Of a stretch of 42,066 nt of DNA, positions 7,594-16,578 are shown in pieces (position 1 is the stretch's first letter; each line of letters begins with the position of its first letter). Source of the DNA: UKL13-2 sp040379385 (GTDB lineage: Bacteria; Pseudomonadota; Gammaproteobacteria; Burkholderiales; Usitatibacteraceae); contig JBEILF010000005.1 in NCBI GenBank assembly GCA_040379385.1, forward strand, positions 1 to 42,066. Direction: 5' to 3'. The notes under the pieces are model-generated. The model was not told the origin of the DNA. It did not search any database and saw only the letters and a list, made by a program, of their open reading frames with translations. The translations under genes and the position numbers were made by a program.

Positions 7594-8544
7594 CTACTCG
7601 CTGAACAAAGAGCTCACTGAGCCCCCCTCAGCGATCCTGCGAATCGTTTCAGCGATCAACTCTGCTGTACCAATTTGCCGAATCTTCCTACATGCCACCG
7701 CTTCTGGCTTCAAGGGAATTGTGTCCGTGACAACCAATTCGTCGATGACCGAATTCTCTAAGCGTTCGATTGCCGGCCCTGACAATACCGGGTGGGTACA
7801 ATAGGCCACCACCTTCGAAGCGCCACGCTCTTTGAGCGCTTTGGCCGCTTCGGTCAATGTGCCGGCGGTGTCTACAATATCGTCCATGATGAGGCAGGTG
7901 TGGCCCTCGACATCACCGATAATATTCATCACCATTGATACGTTCGCTCTGGGACGCCGTTTATCGATAATCGCCAACTCTGAATCCAGCTGCTTCGCTA
8001 TTGCTCTTGCACGTACTACCCCGCCCACGTCTGGCGACACCACAATCAAATTAGGGTAATCGTGCTTCCAAACATCGCCCAACAGAATCGGAGTTGCGTA
8101 GATGTTGTCCACCGGGATGTCAAAAAAACCCTGGATCTGATCAGCATGCAGGTCCATGGTCAACACTCGACCCACACCTGCGCCAATCAGCATATTGGCC
8201 ACCACCTTTGCCGAAATCGCCACCCGCGCAGAGCGCGGGCGGCGGTCTTGGCGCGCATACCCAAAGTACGGGATCACCGCCGTGATCCTGGCGGCACTTG
8301 ATCGCTTGAGAGCATCCGCCATGACCATGATTTCCATCAGGTGGTCATTTGTCGGCGCACAGGTCGATTGCAAAATAAACGCGTCTTTTCCGCGTACGTT
8401 CTCCAAGATCTCGACCATGACTTCACCGTCGCTGAACTTGGAAACCTTGGCACGACCGAGCTGGGTACCCAGCAAGCGCGCAGTTTCTTTCGCTAGCCTC
8501 GGATTCGCGTTACCCGCGAACACGCTCAAATTATCAAATGTCAT
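7594..8544 (-). CDS. prs: ribose-phosphate pyrophosphokinase
   Basis: Makes PRPP from ribose 5-phosphate and ATP for nucleotide, His, Trp and NAD synthesis; 316 residues, the standard length. It shows FAGNANPRLA at the start, KFSDGE, the RQDRRPRSARVAIS loop, DLHADQIQGFFDIPVDN and the PRPP-binding loop DDIVDTAGTLTEA. The start at 8544 gives the canonical MTFDNLSVFAGN terminus; an in-frame start further out would add 18 unrelated residues. It follows ispE and tRNA-Gln, an arrangement common in proteobacteria. Confidence 0.97.
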   Translation of the reverse strand: MTFDNLSVFAGNANPRLAKETARLLGTQLGRAKVSKFSDGEVMVEILENVRGKDAFILQSTCAPTNDHLMEIMVMADALKRSSAARITAVIPYFGYARQDRRPRSARVAISAKVVANMLIGAGVGRVLTMDLHADQIQGFFDIPVDNIYATPILLGDVWKHDYPNLIVVSPDVGGVVRARAIAKQLDSELAIIDKRRPRANVSMVMNIIGDVEGHTCLIMDDIVDTAGTLTEAAKALKERGASKVVAYCTHPVLSGPAIERLENSVIDELVVTDTIPLKPEAVACRKIRQIGTAELIAETIRRIAEGGSVSSLFSE

Positions 8545-8647
8545 GCCATCGCCTCTTGTAGTACCTAGTTCTCGCAGTTGGAACAAGTCACCACACACGC
8601 TGTTGCCGAGCGAACAATTCAGTCACAGGACAACAGCATGTTGTTGC

Positions 8648-8722
8648 TGGCTGGGGAGGTAGGGATCGAACCTACGAATGCCGGAATCAAAATCCGGTGC
8701 CTTACCACTTGGCGACTCCCCA
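8648..8722 (-). tRNA. glnX: tRNA-Gln (anticodon TTG)
   Basis: A 75-base minus-strand tRNA with all arms: acceptor TGGGGAG/CTCCCCA, D arm GTCGCCAAGTGGTAAGGC, anticodon stem CCGGA/TCCGG around loop TTTTGAT (anticodon TTG, reads CAA/CAG), T arm with TTCGATC, discriminator G and an encoded CCA. It lies between ispE and prs, the usual place for this tRNA in betaproteobacteria. Confidence 0.97.
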
Positions 8723-8765
8723 ATTTTTTGTCGCCAATCATCACGGCGTGCATGAAGGCAACTTG

Positions 8766-9647
8766 CTAGAGGTGAGGATGTTTTTCCAAACCCCTCGCAA
8801 CAAAACCGGTGATTTTCGGCGAGAGCTTCTGAAATGCTTCACGCGCGTCACTTTCGGACTCGAAGGCAGCAAATAGACTTGCCCCGGAGCCTGTCATGCG
8901 TGCGCCAAAAAGTGATTTTTTTGACGCCGCAGACAGCAACGCTAGCCCTGACGCGACCGCTGGAAACGCTTTCAAAACAACAGGTTGCAAATCGTTGCGG
9001 TAATTAGCCAACCCAGTCGCCGAAAAGTCCGCTATTTTGACGGTAGGCGTCGTTCTTGTCAAATCCGGGTGAGTGAAGACAAATGGCGTCGGAACGTGGA
9101 CTTTTGGGGTAACCACGACGTACCACCATGGCGGGACCACGACGGGGGTCAGTAATTCACCTATACCTTCGACAAACGCCGACCGCCCTTGGATAAAAAA
9201 CGGTACGTCCGCGCCTAGCGACAGCCCAATTTCTTTCAATTGTGCATCTGGCAGCCCGAGCTTCCATAACTGATTAAGTGCGATCAACGCCGACGCTGCA
9301 TCAGAGCTCCCGCCGCCGAGCCCCGCTCCCATCGGCGTGCGCTTTTTCAGTGAGATATCGGCACCTAGCTGCGAGCCTGCGGCGGCTTTCAACGCCACAG
9401 CGGCACGGATGGCAAGATCACTTTCGGCGGGTACGCCCGCAATCATATTGCGCCGTCGAATATGACCATCGTCTCGAACATCAATTTCTAGGTGATCGCC
9501 ATAGTCAACCAGTGTAAAGACCGATTGCAACAAATGGTAACCGTCGGGCCTACGGCCGATGACATGAAGGAACAGGTTCAGCTTGGCAGGAGCAAAAAAC
9601 TTCACTATGTCGGTAACCAGCGGCAGACTTTTTTGTAGAGCGGTCAA
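8766..9647 (-). CDS. ispE: 4-diphosphocytidyl-2-C-methyl-D-erythritol kinase
   Basis: GHMP-family kinase of the MEP isoprenoid pathway; phosphorylates the 2-hydroxyl of CDP-methylerythritol. 293 residues with the substrate-site Lys22 in APAKLNLFLHV, the phosphate loop PMGAGLGGGSSDAA (about 105-118), the catalytic Asp147 in LGADVPFF, and the C-terminal MTGSGASLFA motif. Its ATG overlaps the lolB stop as ATGA (9644-9647), so it is probably translationally coupled to lolB. Confidence 0.96.
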   Translation of the reverse strand: MTALQKSLPLVTDIVKFFAPAKLNLFLHVIGRRPDGYHLLQSVFTLVDYGDHLEIDVRDDGHIRRRNMIAGVPAESDLAIRAAVALKAAAGSQLGADISLKKRTPMGAGLGGGSSDAASALIALNQLWKLGLPDAQLKEIGLSLGADVPFFIQGRSAFVEGIGELLTPVVVPPWWYVVVTPKVHVPTPFVFTHPDLTRTTPTVKIADFSATGLANYRNDLQPVVLKAFPAVASGLALLSAASKKSLFGARMTGSGASLFAAFESESDAREAFQKLSPKITGFVARGLEKHPHL

Positions 9648-10243
9648 AGGGGGCGGAATTGGTCAACAAAGAGGCGTATCGTTGTGTCCCCCTCGCTTGC
9701 CGTGATGCGCGTCGCGAACCGACCCCCGACAATTCCATCCACAGCCCGTATGGCCTCCGCTCGCACCGTCCAGCGTATCAACCGGTCACCGCTGACTGCG
9801 GCAACATCGGCTGACATCAAATCGACCGCTCCTTGCACCCAGCGGGAGAGCAATGCGGTATCAATCGGCGTGCCAAGTAGTGACTGCGTTAGCGCTCCTA
9901 CTGTCGGCGCGTATTCAGTCTGATCGCCGCGCACTAGGCTCGCCCCTTCCGAAGATGCCGATACTTGTGCAAGCTGAGAGCCAAAAGGTGAAAAAAAATT
10001 TATCAATTCTTTGTTGCCCTCGCGTGTCCACTCGATGCGGACCGAGTCCAACCGGTCGCCAATGCGTACGCTCAACCTGCCTGACAGTGCGAATTGTTCA
10101 ATAAATACCTGCGGGCCATCCCGCGTCGGGGATATCTGAGGGCCCACGGTCGGCGGTGATGTTGCACAGCCCGCCAGCAGGAGCGTGATTACCGCCGCCA
10201 CCAATCGGCAACAACGGCCATTGGTCCCATGCGACAGGGTCAT
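9644..10243 (-). CDS. lolB: outer-membrane lipoprotein receptor LolB
   Basis: Outer-membrane lipoprotein that accepts lipoproteins from LolA and inserts them into the membrane. 199 residues with a lipoprotein signal peptide ending LLAGC (lipidated Cys26) and the FALSGRLSVR stretch typical of LolB. Sequence beyond the core is poorly conserved in this family, but position and length fit. It is coupled by ATGA overlaps both to the upstream TPR gene (10240-10243) and to ispE. Confidence 0.9.
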   Translation of the reverse strand: MTLSHGTNGRCCRLVAAVITLLLAGCATSPPTVGPQISPTRDGPQVFIEQFALSGRLSVRIGDRLDSVRIEWTREGNKELINFFSPFGSQLAQVSASSEGASLVRGDQTEYAPTVGALTQSLLGTPIDTALLSRWVQGAVDLMSADVAAVSGDRLIRWTVRAEAIRAVDGIVGGRFATRITASEGDTTIRLFVDQFRPL

Positions 10244-12024
10244 TGTTTGAATCGTTCTATCACCGCGATCAGGGTCGCGTTATCTGGGTTTTCAAGCAAT
10301 GCACGCCGCCAGAGTTGCTGCGCATCATCTTTCTTGCCGCTCACCCATAGCACTTCGCCGAGATGTGCAGCAATCTCCGGATCGGGACGAATACGATAAG
10401 CTCGTCTCAACGTCGCCAATGCCTTATCAATTTGTTGCATTCGGTACTGTACCCAGCCGAGGCTGTCGAGAATGAACGCATCTTCCGGTGCCAGCGAGAT
10501 CGACTTACGGATAAGCTCCAAGGCTTCCGGCAATCGAATGTTGCGCTCGGCCAGCGCGTATCCCAGCGCGTTGTAGGCATGTGCATGGTCGGGCTTGATA
10601 CTGATCACGGTACGAAGGTCGCGCTCCATGTCTGCAAGTCGATTGAGACGATCTGCGAGCATGGCACGATCATAGCGCAACGGTACCGATTCAGGCTGTT
10701 TAGCCAGCGCTGCGCTCAATACATCGTATGCTTCCTGTAGCGCCCCGGTGTCGCGCAGCAGTTGTGCTTCGGCTAACACCAGTTGCGTTCTTGATTCTGG
10801 CGACTCTAAATCCGCATTCTGCTCATCCCGAAGCAGCTTTCTGCCCGCTTCAATCCCATCACGTTTGGCAACAAATCCGGCGGCACGTAGCCTCGCGTTG
10901 ACAAAGTATTCCCCCTCGCCAACTAGGCGATACCAGGCCGAAGCAGCGTCAATGTCTTTCTGCCTCTCCGCAGCGAGCCCCAGATTGAAATAAACCGGGT
11001 TCTTGTCGCGTGGATCCATATCCAATGTTCGCTTAAGGTCGACAATCGCCGCATTCCAGTCCTCGATCTGCAATGAAATCAACGCAGATGCGTAGACCAA
11101 CTCACCGTCTCTGGGCAATTCCTGTGACGCGCGACGGAACTCTTCCCGGGCGGAAAGCAGTGACTTGGTGCTGACCAACGAGCGCGCGTAGGCGACCCGG
11201 ACTTCGGTATCGCGAGGGAACGCCTTCAGATAACCTGCCAAGTACCGGCTCGCCCGCTCGGCCGCTTCATCATCGTCGGCAGCACGCATCATCTGTGCTC
11301 TCGCAATTACCGCACGCGAAAAATTCGGTTTGCTACTAATCGCCGCATCAATTGATGCAAGCGCGGCATCCAGACGACCGGCAGCAAATGCAGTAATGCC
11401 GAGCGCAAACTGCGCTTCGGGAAGCGCGCGATAGGGCAGCGCTAACTCGGCCACCAAATTGGCAACCCGATCACGATCAGTATAGCGACCCAGCAAGTAA
11501 GGTATTTGCAGGAATAATGCTGGAGCGAGTGTTTTATCCTGCAGCCAATGCGACAGCGTTTCTGCCGCCTGCTCGATCGGTCCTTGTATGCCGACTAGGG
11601 CACCGAGTGCTTGGCGTGCTGTGGCTGATTCTGGTTCGAGCGCAATCCACAGCAACAGCGCTTCGCGGGCTTCAGGAGTCTGCCTTGATTGAAAAGCAAT
11701 TTCAGCGGCTCGTCGCGCAATTCGCGGGTCACTGGTTTTCTGCGCGAGGTCCAACATTCCGCGACTCGCCACGACCGGTCGTCCGCGTTGACCGGCAATC
11801 TCGGACAGCAGATATTGATACAACAGTTGCTCAGCGGAAAGCGTCGGCGAGGTTTTGCTTCCGCTTGGGGTCGGACTCGCGGGGTCAGCTACAGTCTTTT
11901 TCGCCGATATGCTCTCGGTAGCCCGGGCCTTCGATTTTGCATCCGCAACTTCAGTCGACCATCCAGGCGATGGGTGTACCGCGAAAATACACAGAACAAG
12001 CACGCAAGACAGGAGGTGGTTCAT
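10240..12024 (-). CDS. exported tetratricopeptide-repeat protein upstream of lolB
   Basis: 594 residues with a hydrophobic signal peptide (MNHLLSCVLVLCIF, cleavage near GWS) and then a long all-helical array of TPR units. The best are the C-terminal ones, with AYNALGYALAERN, FILDSLGWVQYRM and EIAAHLGEVLWVSG, which also occur in the TPR proteins found next to lolB in betaproteobacteria. The likely role is as a protein-interaction scaffold at the envelope; the exact function is unknown. The ATG at 12024 is preferred to a TTG five codons upstream because it puts the signal peptide at the N-terminus. Translationally coupled to lolB. Confidence 0.88.
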   Translation of the reverse strand: MNHLLSCVLVLCIFAVHPSPGWSTEVADAKSKARATESISAKKTVADPASPTPSGSKTSPTLSAEQLLYQYLLSEIAGQRGRPVVASRGMLDLAQKTSDPRIARRAAEIAFQSRQTPEAREALLLWIALEPESATARQALGALVGIQGPIEQAAETLSHWLQDKTLAPALFLQIPYLLGRYTDRDRVANLVAELALPYRALPEAQFALGITAFAAGRLDAALASIDAAISSKPNFSRAVIARAQMMRAADDDEAAERASRYLAGYLKAFPRDTEVRVAYARSLVSTKSLLSAREEFRRASQELPRDGELVYASALISLQIEDWNAAIVDLKRTLDMDPRDKNPVYFNLGLAAERQKDIDAASAWYRLVGEGEYFVNARLRAAGFVAKRDGIEAGRKLLRDEQNADLESPESRTQLVLAEAQLLRDTGALQEAYDVLSAALAKQPESVPLRYDRAMLADRLNRLADMERDLRTVISIKPDHAHAYNALGYALAERNIRLPEALELIRKSISLAPEDAFILDSLGWVQYRMQQIDKALATLRRAYRIRPDPEIAAHLGEVLWVSGKKDDAQQLWRRALLENPDNATLIAVIERFKQ

Positions 12025-12176
12025 GCAACTTACATTCAAATTGATTGAGCGGGTATTTGACCTGACGTAGACTAATCATAACGAATTTGCAGACGAGCGT
12101 CACAATTGACCATTTAATGGCAGCAACGGCGCTATGCAACCTAAAACAGACTGACGATACCAAGCCTAGATTACGC

Positions 12177-13004
12177 ATGCCTGAGTTACCAGAAGTTGAA
12201 ACTACCCGGATTGGACTGCTGCCAAAACTTGTCGGTCGGCGTATCCAACGCGTTGTCGTTCGCGAAGCCCGACTCCGCTGGCCAATCCCAGCCAACATTA
12301 GCGTAGAGCTTAAGGGGCGGGTAGTTCGCGATGTTTTGCGACGCGGAAAGTACCTAATATGGGACGTGGGAGCTGGTACGCAAGGTGGTTTTTTACTATG
12401 TCATTTGGGCATGTCTGGTTCGATGTTTGCGATACCAGCCGGGCGCGCGCCGGATAAACATGACCATGTTGATGTTCTGCTCGATGACAAGTCAATCATC
12501 CGTTACCACGACCCGCGCCGCTTCGGTGCGATTCTTTGGATTCCCGGCAAAACACCGACCCATGCACTGCTAGACAATCTCGGGCCAGAACCGCTCGGGC
12601 AAGAGTTCAGTGGAGAGCACCTATTCCAGCGCTCCAGGGGCCGATCATTGAGTGTTAAGGAGTTCATCATGAATGCGCATATCGTCGTTGGCGTCGGCAA
12701 TATCTACGCGTCTGAATCGCTATTTGGTGCCGGCGTCAAACCTACTATCGCCGCCGGCCGGATTTCAAAGGGTCGTTACGATGCACTCGCCGGAGCGATC
12801 CGCACAACACTTTCCAACGCGATAGCGGCCGGAGGGTCCAGCCTGCGTGATTATGTACAAGCCGACGGTCAACTAGGATATTTTCAGCAACGGACGATGG
12901 TCTATGACCGTGCAGGCAAGCGCTGCCGTCGCTGCGATGGCACCATCCGCGCAATCCGGCAAGGGCAACGAAGCACGTTTTTCTGCCCGCGTTGTCAGAC
13001 ATGA
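12177..13004 (+). CDS. mutM: formamidopyrimidine-DNA glycosylase
   Basis: Base-excision repair enzyme that removes 8-oxoguanine and cleaves the strand; 275 residues. The start is fixed by the catalytic N-terminus MPELPEVET (Pro2, Glu3); an upstream in-frame start at 12087 would bury Pro2. It also shows Lys58 in RRGKYLIWD, the HLGMSG motif, HDPRRFG, GVGNIYASESLF and a C-terminal zinc finger (CRRC...CPRC). No clear Shine-Dalgarno site precedes the ATG. Divergent from the TPR gene across about 150 bases. Confidence 0.97.
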   Translation: MPELPEVETTRIGLLPKLVGRRIQRVVVREARLRWPIPANISVELKGRVVRDVLRRGKYLIWDVGAGTQGGFLLCHLGMSGSMFAIPAGRAPDKHDHVDVLLDDKSIIRYHDPRRFGAILWIPGKTPTHALLDNLGPEPLGQEFSGEHLFQRSRGRSLSVKEFIMNAHIVVGVGNIYASESLFGAGVKPTIAAGRISKGRYDALAGAIRTTLSNAIAAGGSSLRDYVQADGQLGYFQQRTMVYDRAGKRCRRCDGTIRAIRQGQRSTFFCPRCQT

Positions 13005-13081
13005 TTCTCAAGCGCGCTTCGCCGCTATCAGGCCCTTTTCAACTTAAACCTGCTACAGCAAACTATCACCGATCCGAGTAA

Positions 13082-15061
13082 ATGCAGCCTAGACACGTAC
13101 TTACCGCCCGGCTAGCGGAGCTTCAGTCCTGGCGTCATGGTGTCACCACGCAGATCGCGCGTGTCGCTGACTTCACACGTTCCCACGGTTACATCGACGC
13201 TGATACTGAGGCGACTTTCGATCAACTCACCGACAAGGCGAACACTGCGCGCGTCAAAATCATTTTTGTCGCTGAAGCGGGGCGCGGTAAATCGGAGCTC
13301 ATCAACGCGCTGTTTTTTTCCGATCTTGGTCGAGGCCTTCTCCCCTTGGGCGCAGCACAGGCCCCCCGCTGCATCACCGAAGTAAGGTTCGACCGAGACG
13401 AGAGCCCCCACCTACGGGTACTTCCCATCGAATCACGCGAAGCCCCGCGCCAGTTTGCTGATCTTTATGCAGATAGATCCGAGTGGCAGACCATTCCTTT
13501 TGCGACAGACGACCCTGACTCAATACGTGCAGCTTTAAGCTTGCTGGCAGAGACCCGTCGCGCCACGCTCGCCGAATCGGTTGCATGGGGGCTACGCGGC
13601 AACTCATTATCCAAACCCCATAGCGATAGCAACGGTACCGAAGTGCCAAAATGGCGATACGCCGTCATCAACTTCCCACACCCGATCCTTGATGCCGGTC
13701 TCGTTGTGGTCGATACGCCCGGTATCTCAGTACTTACGACTGAGCCCGAATTCAGCCGAGAGCATATCCCGGCAGCAGATGCGGTGATCGTTGTGTTGGA
13801 CGCAGCCGAGGGCATTACCCAATCTGACCTCGCGATCTGGCGGGAAACGCTTGGCAGATCGCGTAATTTCCGAGAGCGCAAACAGGACGAGTCGAACCAA
13901 GCGCGCATCATAGTCGTGAACAAGATTGATCGATTGACATCTCAAGGGCAGGTGCACGCGAAGCAAGCAGATCGCCTATGGCTAGTAGAAATCGATAAAC
14001 GTATTCGAGAAGTTGCAGACCTAATGGGAATAGAGTCGACTAGCGTCATTCCCGTGTCGACCGCGCTTGCTCTACAAGGGTTGTTCCGGAAAGACCAAGA
14101 TGTACTACTCCGAAGCCGACTGATCCACCTCGAGAAAACGCTCGCTGACCAACTACCGGCTGATCGGGAGGTCGCTCTAGGCAAAAAGATTCTAGATACG
14201 TTATCAAGCATATTGGAAAGTTTGCAGGCATCGCTTGACCAGGCACGATTTGACGTGCTCACCGGATTAAATGACCTTGGCCAGGTCCGAAAGAAAAATC
14301 AAGCAATCACGCAAGTACTTTCACGGGAGACAGACAACAAGCGAGCAAGTCTGGATACGGCACTAGGTGAGTTACGCACAATCAAGGCGATTCACAGCAA
14401 ACTTTCGAACGAGCTTGCAGAATTGACCAGCCCAACAACTGCGAAGCAAGACATTGCCGATACCGCGATGAAAATCAGTGCTTCACTCAGGCCGGGCGAT
14501 CTACACGAAGTCTTGTCGAACTATTTCGCGCTATGCCATCAGCGCATTCATGCAATCAACAAGAAACTTGATGAAATTCGTACGCTGTTCGGCAACTTGG
14601 GGGAACACCACTTTCGTAAAATTGGTATCGGAAATTTCGACCTACACCCGTTTGCAACCAATCGATTCCGGTTAGAAATTGATAAGGTCGAAGAAGTCAC
14701 TGCAACCGAGTTACCCAAAGCGGGTGATACTCTCGAGCGCTACGCTAGTGCCGTCGCCGAGCAGTTTGAGGCTCTAATTGCAGGCAGGATTGTGCATCTG
14801 TTCGAAATCGCGCACCGCGAATCTGCGGCTTGGATGCGCGGCGTGCTCAGCGCAATCGAGCAGCCTCTGAATGCATTGAATAAACGTCTAGACGAGCGAG
14901 CAGCACGCGTCGCGGCGATCCGTTCTGCGGAACTAGATCTGGCGGAGAAGATTGCCGAAATTCAGGCTGCGATGGACGTAATCAAAACTAAACATGCCGA
15001 GTTAAGTACGCTCCGCGACGGCCTAGAACGTTTTGCCGCGAAGCGCCATAAACGTGACTAG
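13082..15061 (+). CDS. dynamin-like large GTPase
   Basis: 659-residue dynamin-superfamily protein; bacterial members act in membrane remodelling or maintenance, but the role of this betaproteobacterial group is unknown to me. The GTPase domain covers about residues 45-340: P-loop AEAGRGKS (64-71; the first Gly of GxxxxGKS is Ala), switch I region GAAQAPRCITE (90-100, without the usual Thr pair), DTPG at 211-214 and NKID at 280-283. The rest is mainly helical, with coiled-coil-like stretches at about 395-450 and 600-655. No signal peptide or membrane segment is seen. It follows mutM by 77 bases and is convergent with the ferredoxin gene. Confidence 0.85.
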   Translation: MQPRHVLTARLAELQSWRHGVTTQIARVADFTRSHGYIDADTEATFDQLTDKANTARVKIIFVAEAGRGKSELINALFFSDLGRGLLPLGAAQAPRCITEVRFDRDESPHLRVLPIESREAPRQFADLYADRSEWQTIPFATDDPDSIRAALSLLAETRRATLAESVAWGLRGNSLSKPHSDSNGTEVPKWRYAVINFPHPILDAGLVVVDTPGISVLTTEPEFSREHIPAADAVIVVLDAAEGITQSDLAIWRETLGRSRNFRERKQDESNQARIIVVNKIDRLTSQGQVHAKQADRLWLVEIDKRIREVADLMGIESTSVIPVSTALALQGLFRKDQDVLLRSRLIHLEKTLADQLPADREVALGKKILDTLSSILESLQASLDQARFDVLTGLNDLGQVRKKNQAITQVLSRETDNKRASLDTALGELRTIKAIHSKLSNELAELTSPTTAKQDIADTAMKISASLRPGDLHEVLSNYFALCHQRIHAINKKLDEIRTLFGNLGEHHFRKIGIGNFDLHPFATNRFRLEIDKVEEVTATELPKAGDTLERYASAVAEQFEALIAGRIVHLFEIAHRESAAWMRGVLSAIEQPLNALNKRLDERAARVAAIRSAELDLAEKIAEIQAAMDVIKTKHAELSTLRDGLERFAAKRHKRD

Positions 15062-15091
15062 CACAGCCCTGTTGTCGCGCTTTTGTGGTTC

Positions 15092-15352
15092 TTATGCTGC
15101 AATTTTCGCTGCGCTCAGGCGGATGAACTTGGCGTAAAGGGTATCGTGACTTTCAATACGCGAGTCGTCCTGCGGGATACAATCGGCTGGGCAAACCTCG
15201 CGGCACTGCGGCGTATCAAAGTGCCCGACACACTCTGTGCACTTGCCGGGATCGATTTCGTAAATTTCGACGCCCTGGTATATCGCACCGTTGGGACACT
15301 CTGGCTCACAGACGTCACAGTTGATGCATTGGTCGGTAATCTTGAGGCTCAC
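15092..15352 (-). CDS. YfhL-type 2[4Fe-4S] ferredoxin
   Basis: Small electron carrier of 86 residues with two cluster motifs: CINCDVCEPEC near the N-terminus and CTECVGHFDTPQC...VCPADC, whose longer CX8C spacing is typical of the YfhL/Alvin-type ferredoxins. The ATG overlaps the coaD stop (ATGA, 15349-15352), so the two are coupled, a pairing common in betaproteobacteria. The redox partner is unknown. Confidence 0.94.
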   Translation of the reverse strand: MSLKITDQCINCDVCEPECPNGAIYQGVEIYEIDPGKCTECVGHFDTPQCREVCPADCIPQDDSRIESHDTLYAKFIRLSAAKIAA

Positions 15353-15834
15353 GTTGCCTTACCAACCTTAATCATCAGTGCGCGCTTGGTCAACGGATGG
15401 ACAAACTCGCCAACATCCCCCCCGAGAACCGCAATTTCGCGGACGATAGTCGCGGAAATGAACATGTATTTATCAGACGGCGTCAGAAACATCGTTTCGA
15501 CACCAGGATTCAAGCGCCGGTTCATACCAGCCATTTGGAATTCATACTCAAAGTCCGATACCGCACGCAGTCCGCGCAAGATGACATTGGCCTCGTGGGT
15601 ATCAAGAAAATCCGACAACAAACCGGAGAAACCCATCACCCTGACGTTGGCGTGTTTGGACAGAATCTCACGCGAGAGTCCAACGCGCTCTTCGAGACTA
15701 AAGAACGGACGCTTTGCCTGGCTGTGTGCGACAGCAACAATCACCTCGCCAAATAGCTTGGATGCACGCTCGATGAGATCTTCGTGTCCCTTGGTCAAGG
15801 GATCAAATGTACCGGGGTAAACAGCGCGAATCAT
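15349..15834 (-). CDS. coaD: phosphopantetheine adenylyltransferase
   Basis: Penultimate step of coenzyme A synthesis, transferring AMP from ATP to 4'-phosphopantetheine; 161 residues. It shows the nucleotidyl-transferase motif GTFDPLTKGH, RASKLF, RGLRAVSDFEYE and the C-terminal FISATIVREI. The start at 15834 gives the canonical MIRAVYPGTFDP; the open frame continues upstream into rsmD, but that part is antisense-frame noise. It lies between rsmD and the ferredoxin gene, the usual rsmD-coaD-fdx order. Confidence 0.96.
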   Translation of the reverse strand: MIRAVYPGTFDPLTKGHEDLIERASKLFGEVIVAVAHSQAKRPFFSLEERVGLSREILSKHANVRVMGFSGLLSDFLDTHEANVILRGLRAVSDFEYEFQMAGMNRRLNPGVETMFLTPSDKYMFISATIVREIAVLGGDVGEFVHPLTKRALMIKVGKAT

Positions 15835-15880
15835 GGTTGGGCGTGGCGGTGTGAAGTGGGGATTGGCAGAAAAACCTATG

Positions 15881-16468
15881 TTAGCCTGCCGAAATAAGTC
15901 GAAGCAACCCAAAATGTACCGCGCCCGCCTTTGATGCCTTTTCCACCACAAACTGGCTACGGACACTACGCAGCGTCTCGACGACGTGTGCCAACTCGAC
16001 ATAGACAAGCGCATCTTCAGCCAAGTGCGGGACCAGTTGAGCCAAAAAGGTATCGAGCATTGCCGCTGAAAACGGCGGGTCACAAAATGCTAAATTAAAC
16101 TTGGCAGAATTCAGGCGAAGCCATTGACGCACATCTGCATGTACCACCTTGCATTGAGCTGCTCCAAGCCGCTGCGCATTATCGGTTAACGACTTCGCTG
16201 TTTCCCTGTTAGCCTCACACAAGACCACTTGTTGAGCTCCTCTGGACGCCGCTTCAAAGCCGAGCGCGCCGCTGCCTGCAAATGCGTCTAAGCAGATTCG
16301 TCCATCAAGCGATTGCCCCAGCCAGTTGAAGAGTGTTTGTTTTACTCGATCTCCCGTCGGGCGCAACCCTTCTGCGTCGGGGAACGTCAAGAGTCGACTA
16401 CGCCATTCGCCACCACCAATCCGCACACTGTTAGCGCGGCGCCGTTGCAATATACGCGAATTGTTCAT
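15881..16468 (-). CDS. rsmD: 16S rRNA (guanine-966-N2)-methyltransferase RsmD
   Basis: Methylates G966 of 16S rRNA; 195 residues. It shows the N-terminal RIGGGEWRSRLLTF, RPTGDRVKQTLFNWL, the SAM-binding CLDAFAGSGALGFEAASRGA, and the catalytic CDPPF motif (motif IV of N2-methyltransferases). The start at 16468 precedes the conserved RIGGG by a normal distance; earlier in-frame Met codons would overlap the divergent ftsY. First gene of the rsmD-coaD-fdx unit. Confidence 0.95.
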   Translation of the reverse strand: MNNSRILQRRRANSVRIGGGEWRSRLLTFPDAEGLRPTGDRVKQTLFNWLGQSLDGRICLDAFAGSGALGFEAASRGAQQVVLCEANRETAKSLTDNAQRLGAAQCKVVHADVRQWLRLNSAKFNLAFCDPPFSAAMLDTFLAQLVPHLAEDALVYVELAHVVETLRSVRSQFVVEKASKAGAVHFGLLRLISAG

Positions 16469-16578
16469 GAGACAATTCTCGCACGGTTGCAACGCCTCAA
16501 CGCTCAGGCCTTGGCCTAGAATGTAGGGGCTGTTGGCAGTAAGTTCGATTGTTTGGATGATCGTTAAAGGCCCGGTGC

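Noticed and set aside
8630..8644. Small hairpin ACAACA-gca-TGTTGT just past the tRNA-Gln 3' end
   Set aside because: Weak six-pair stem without a T-run, so not a terminator; could be chance.
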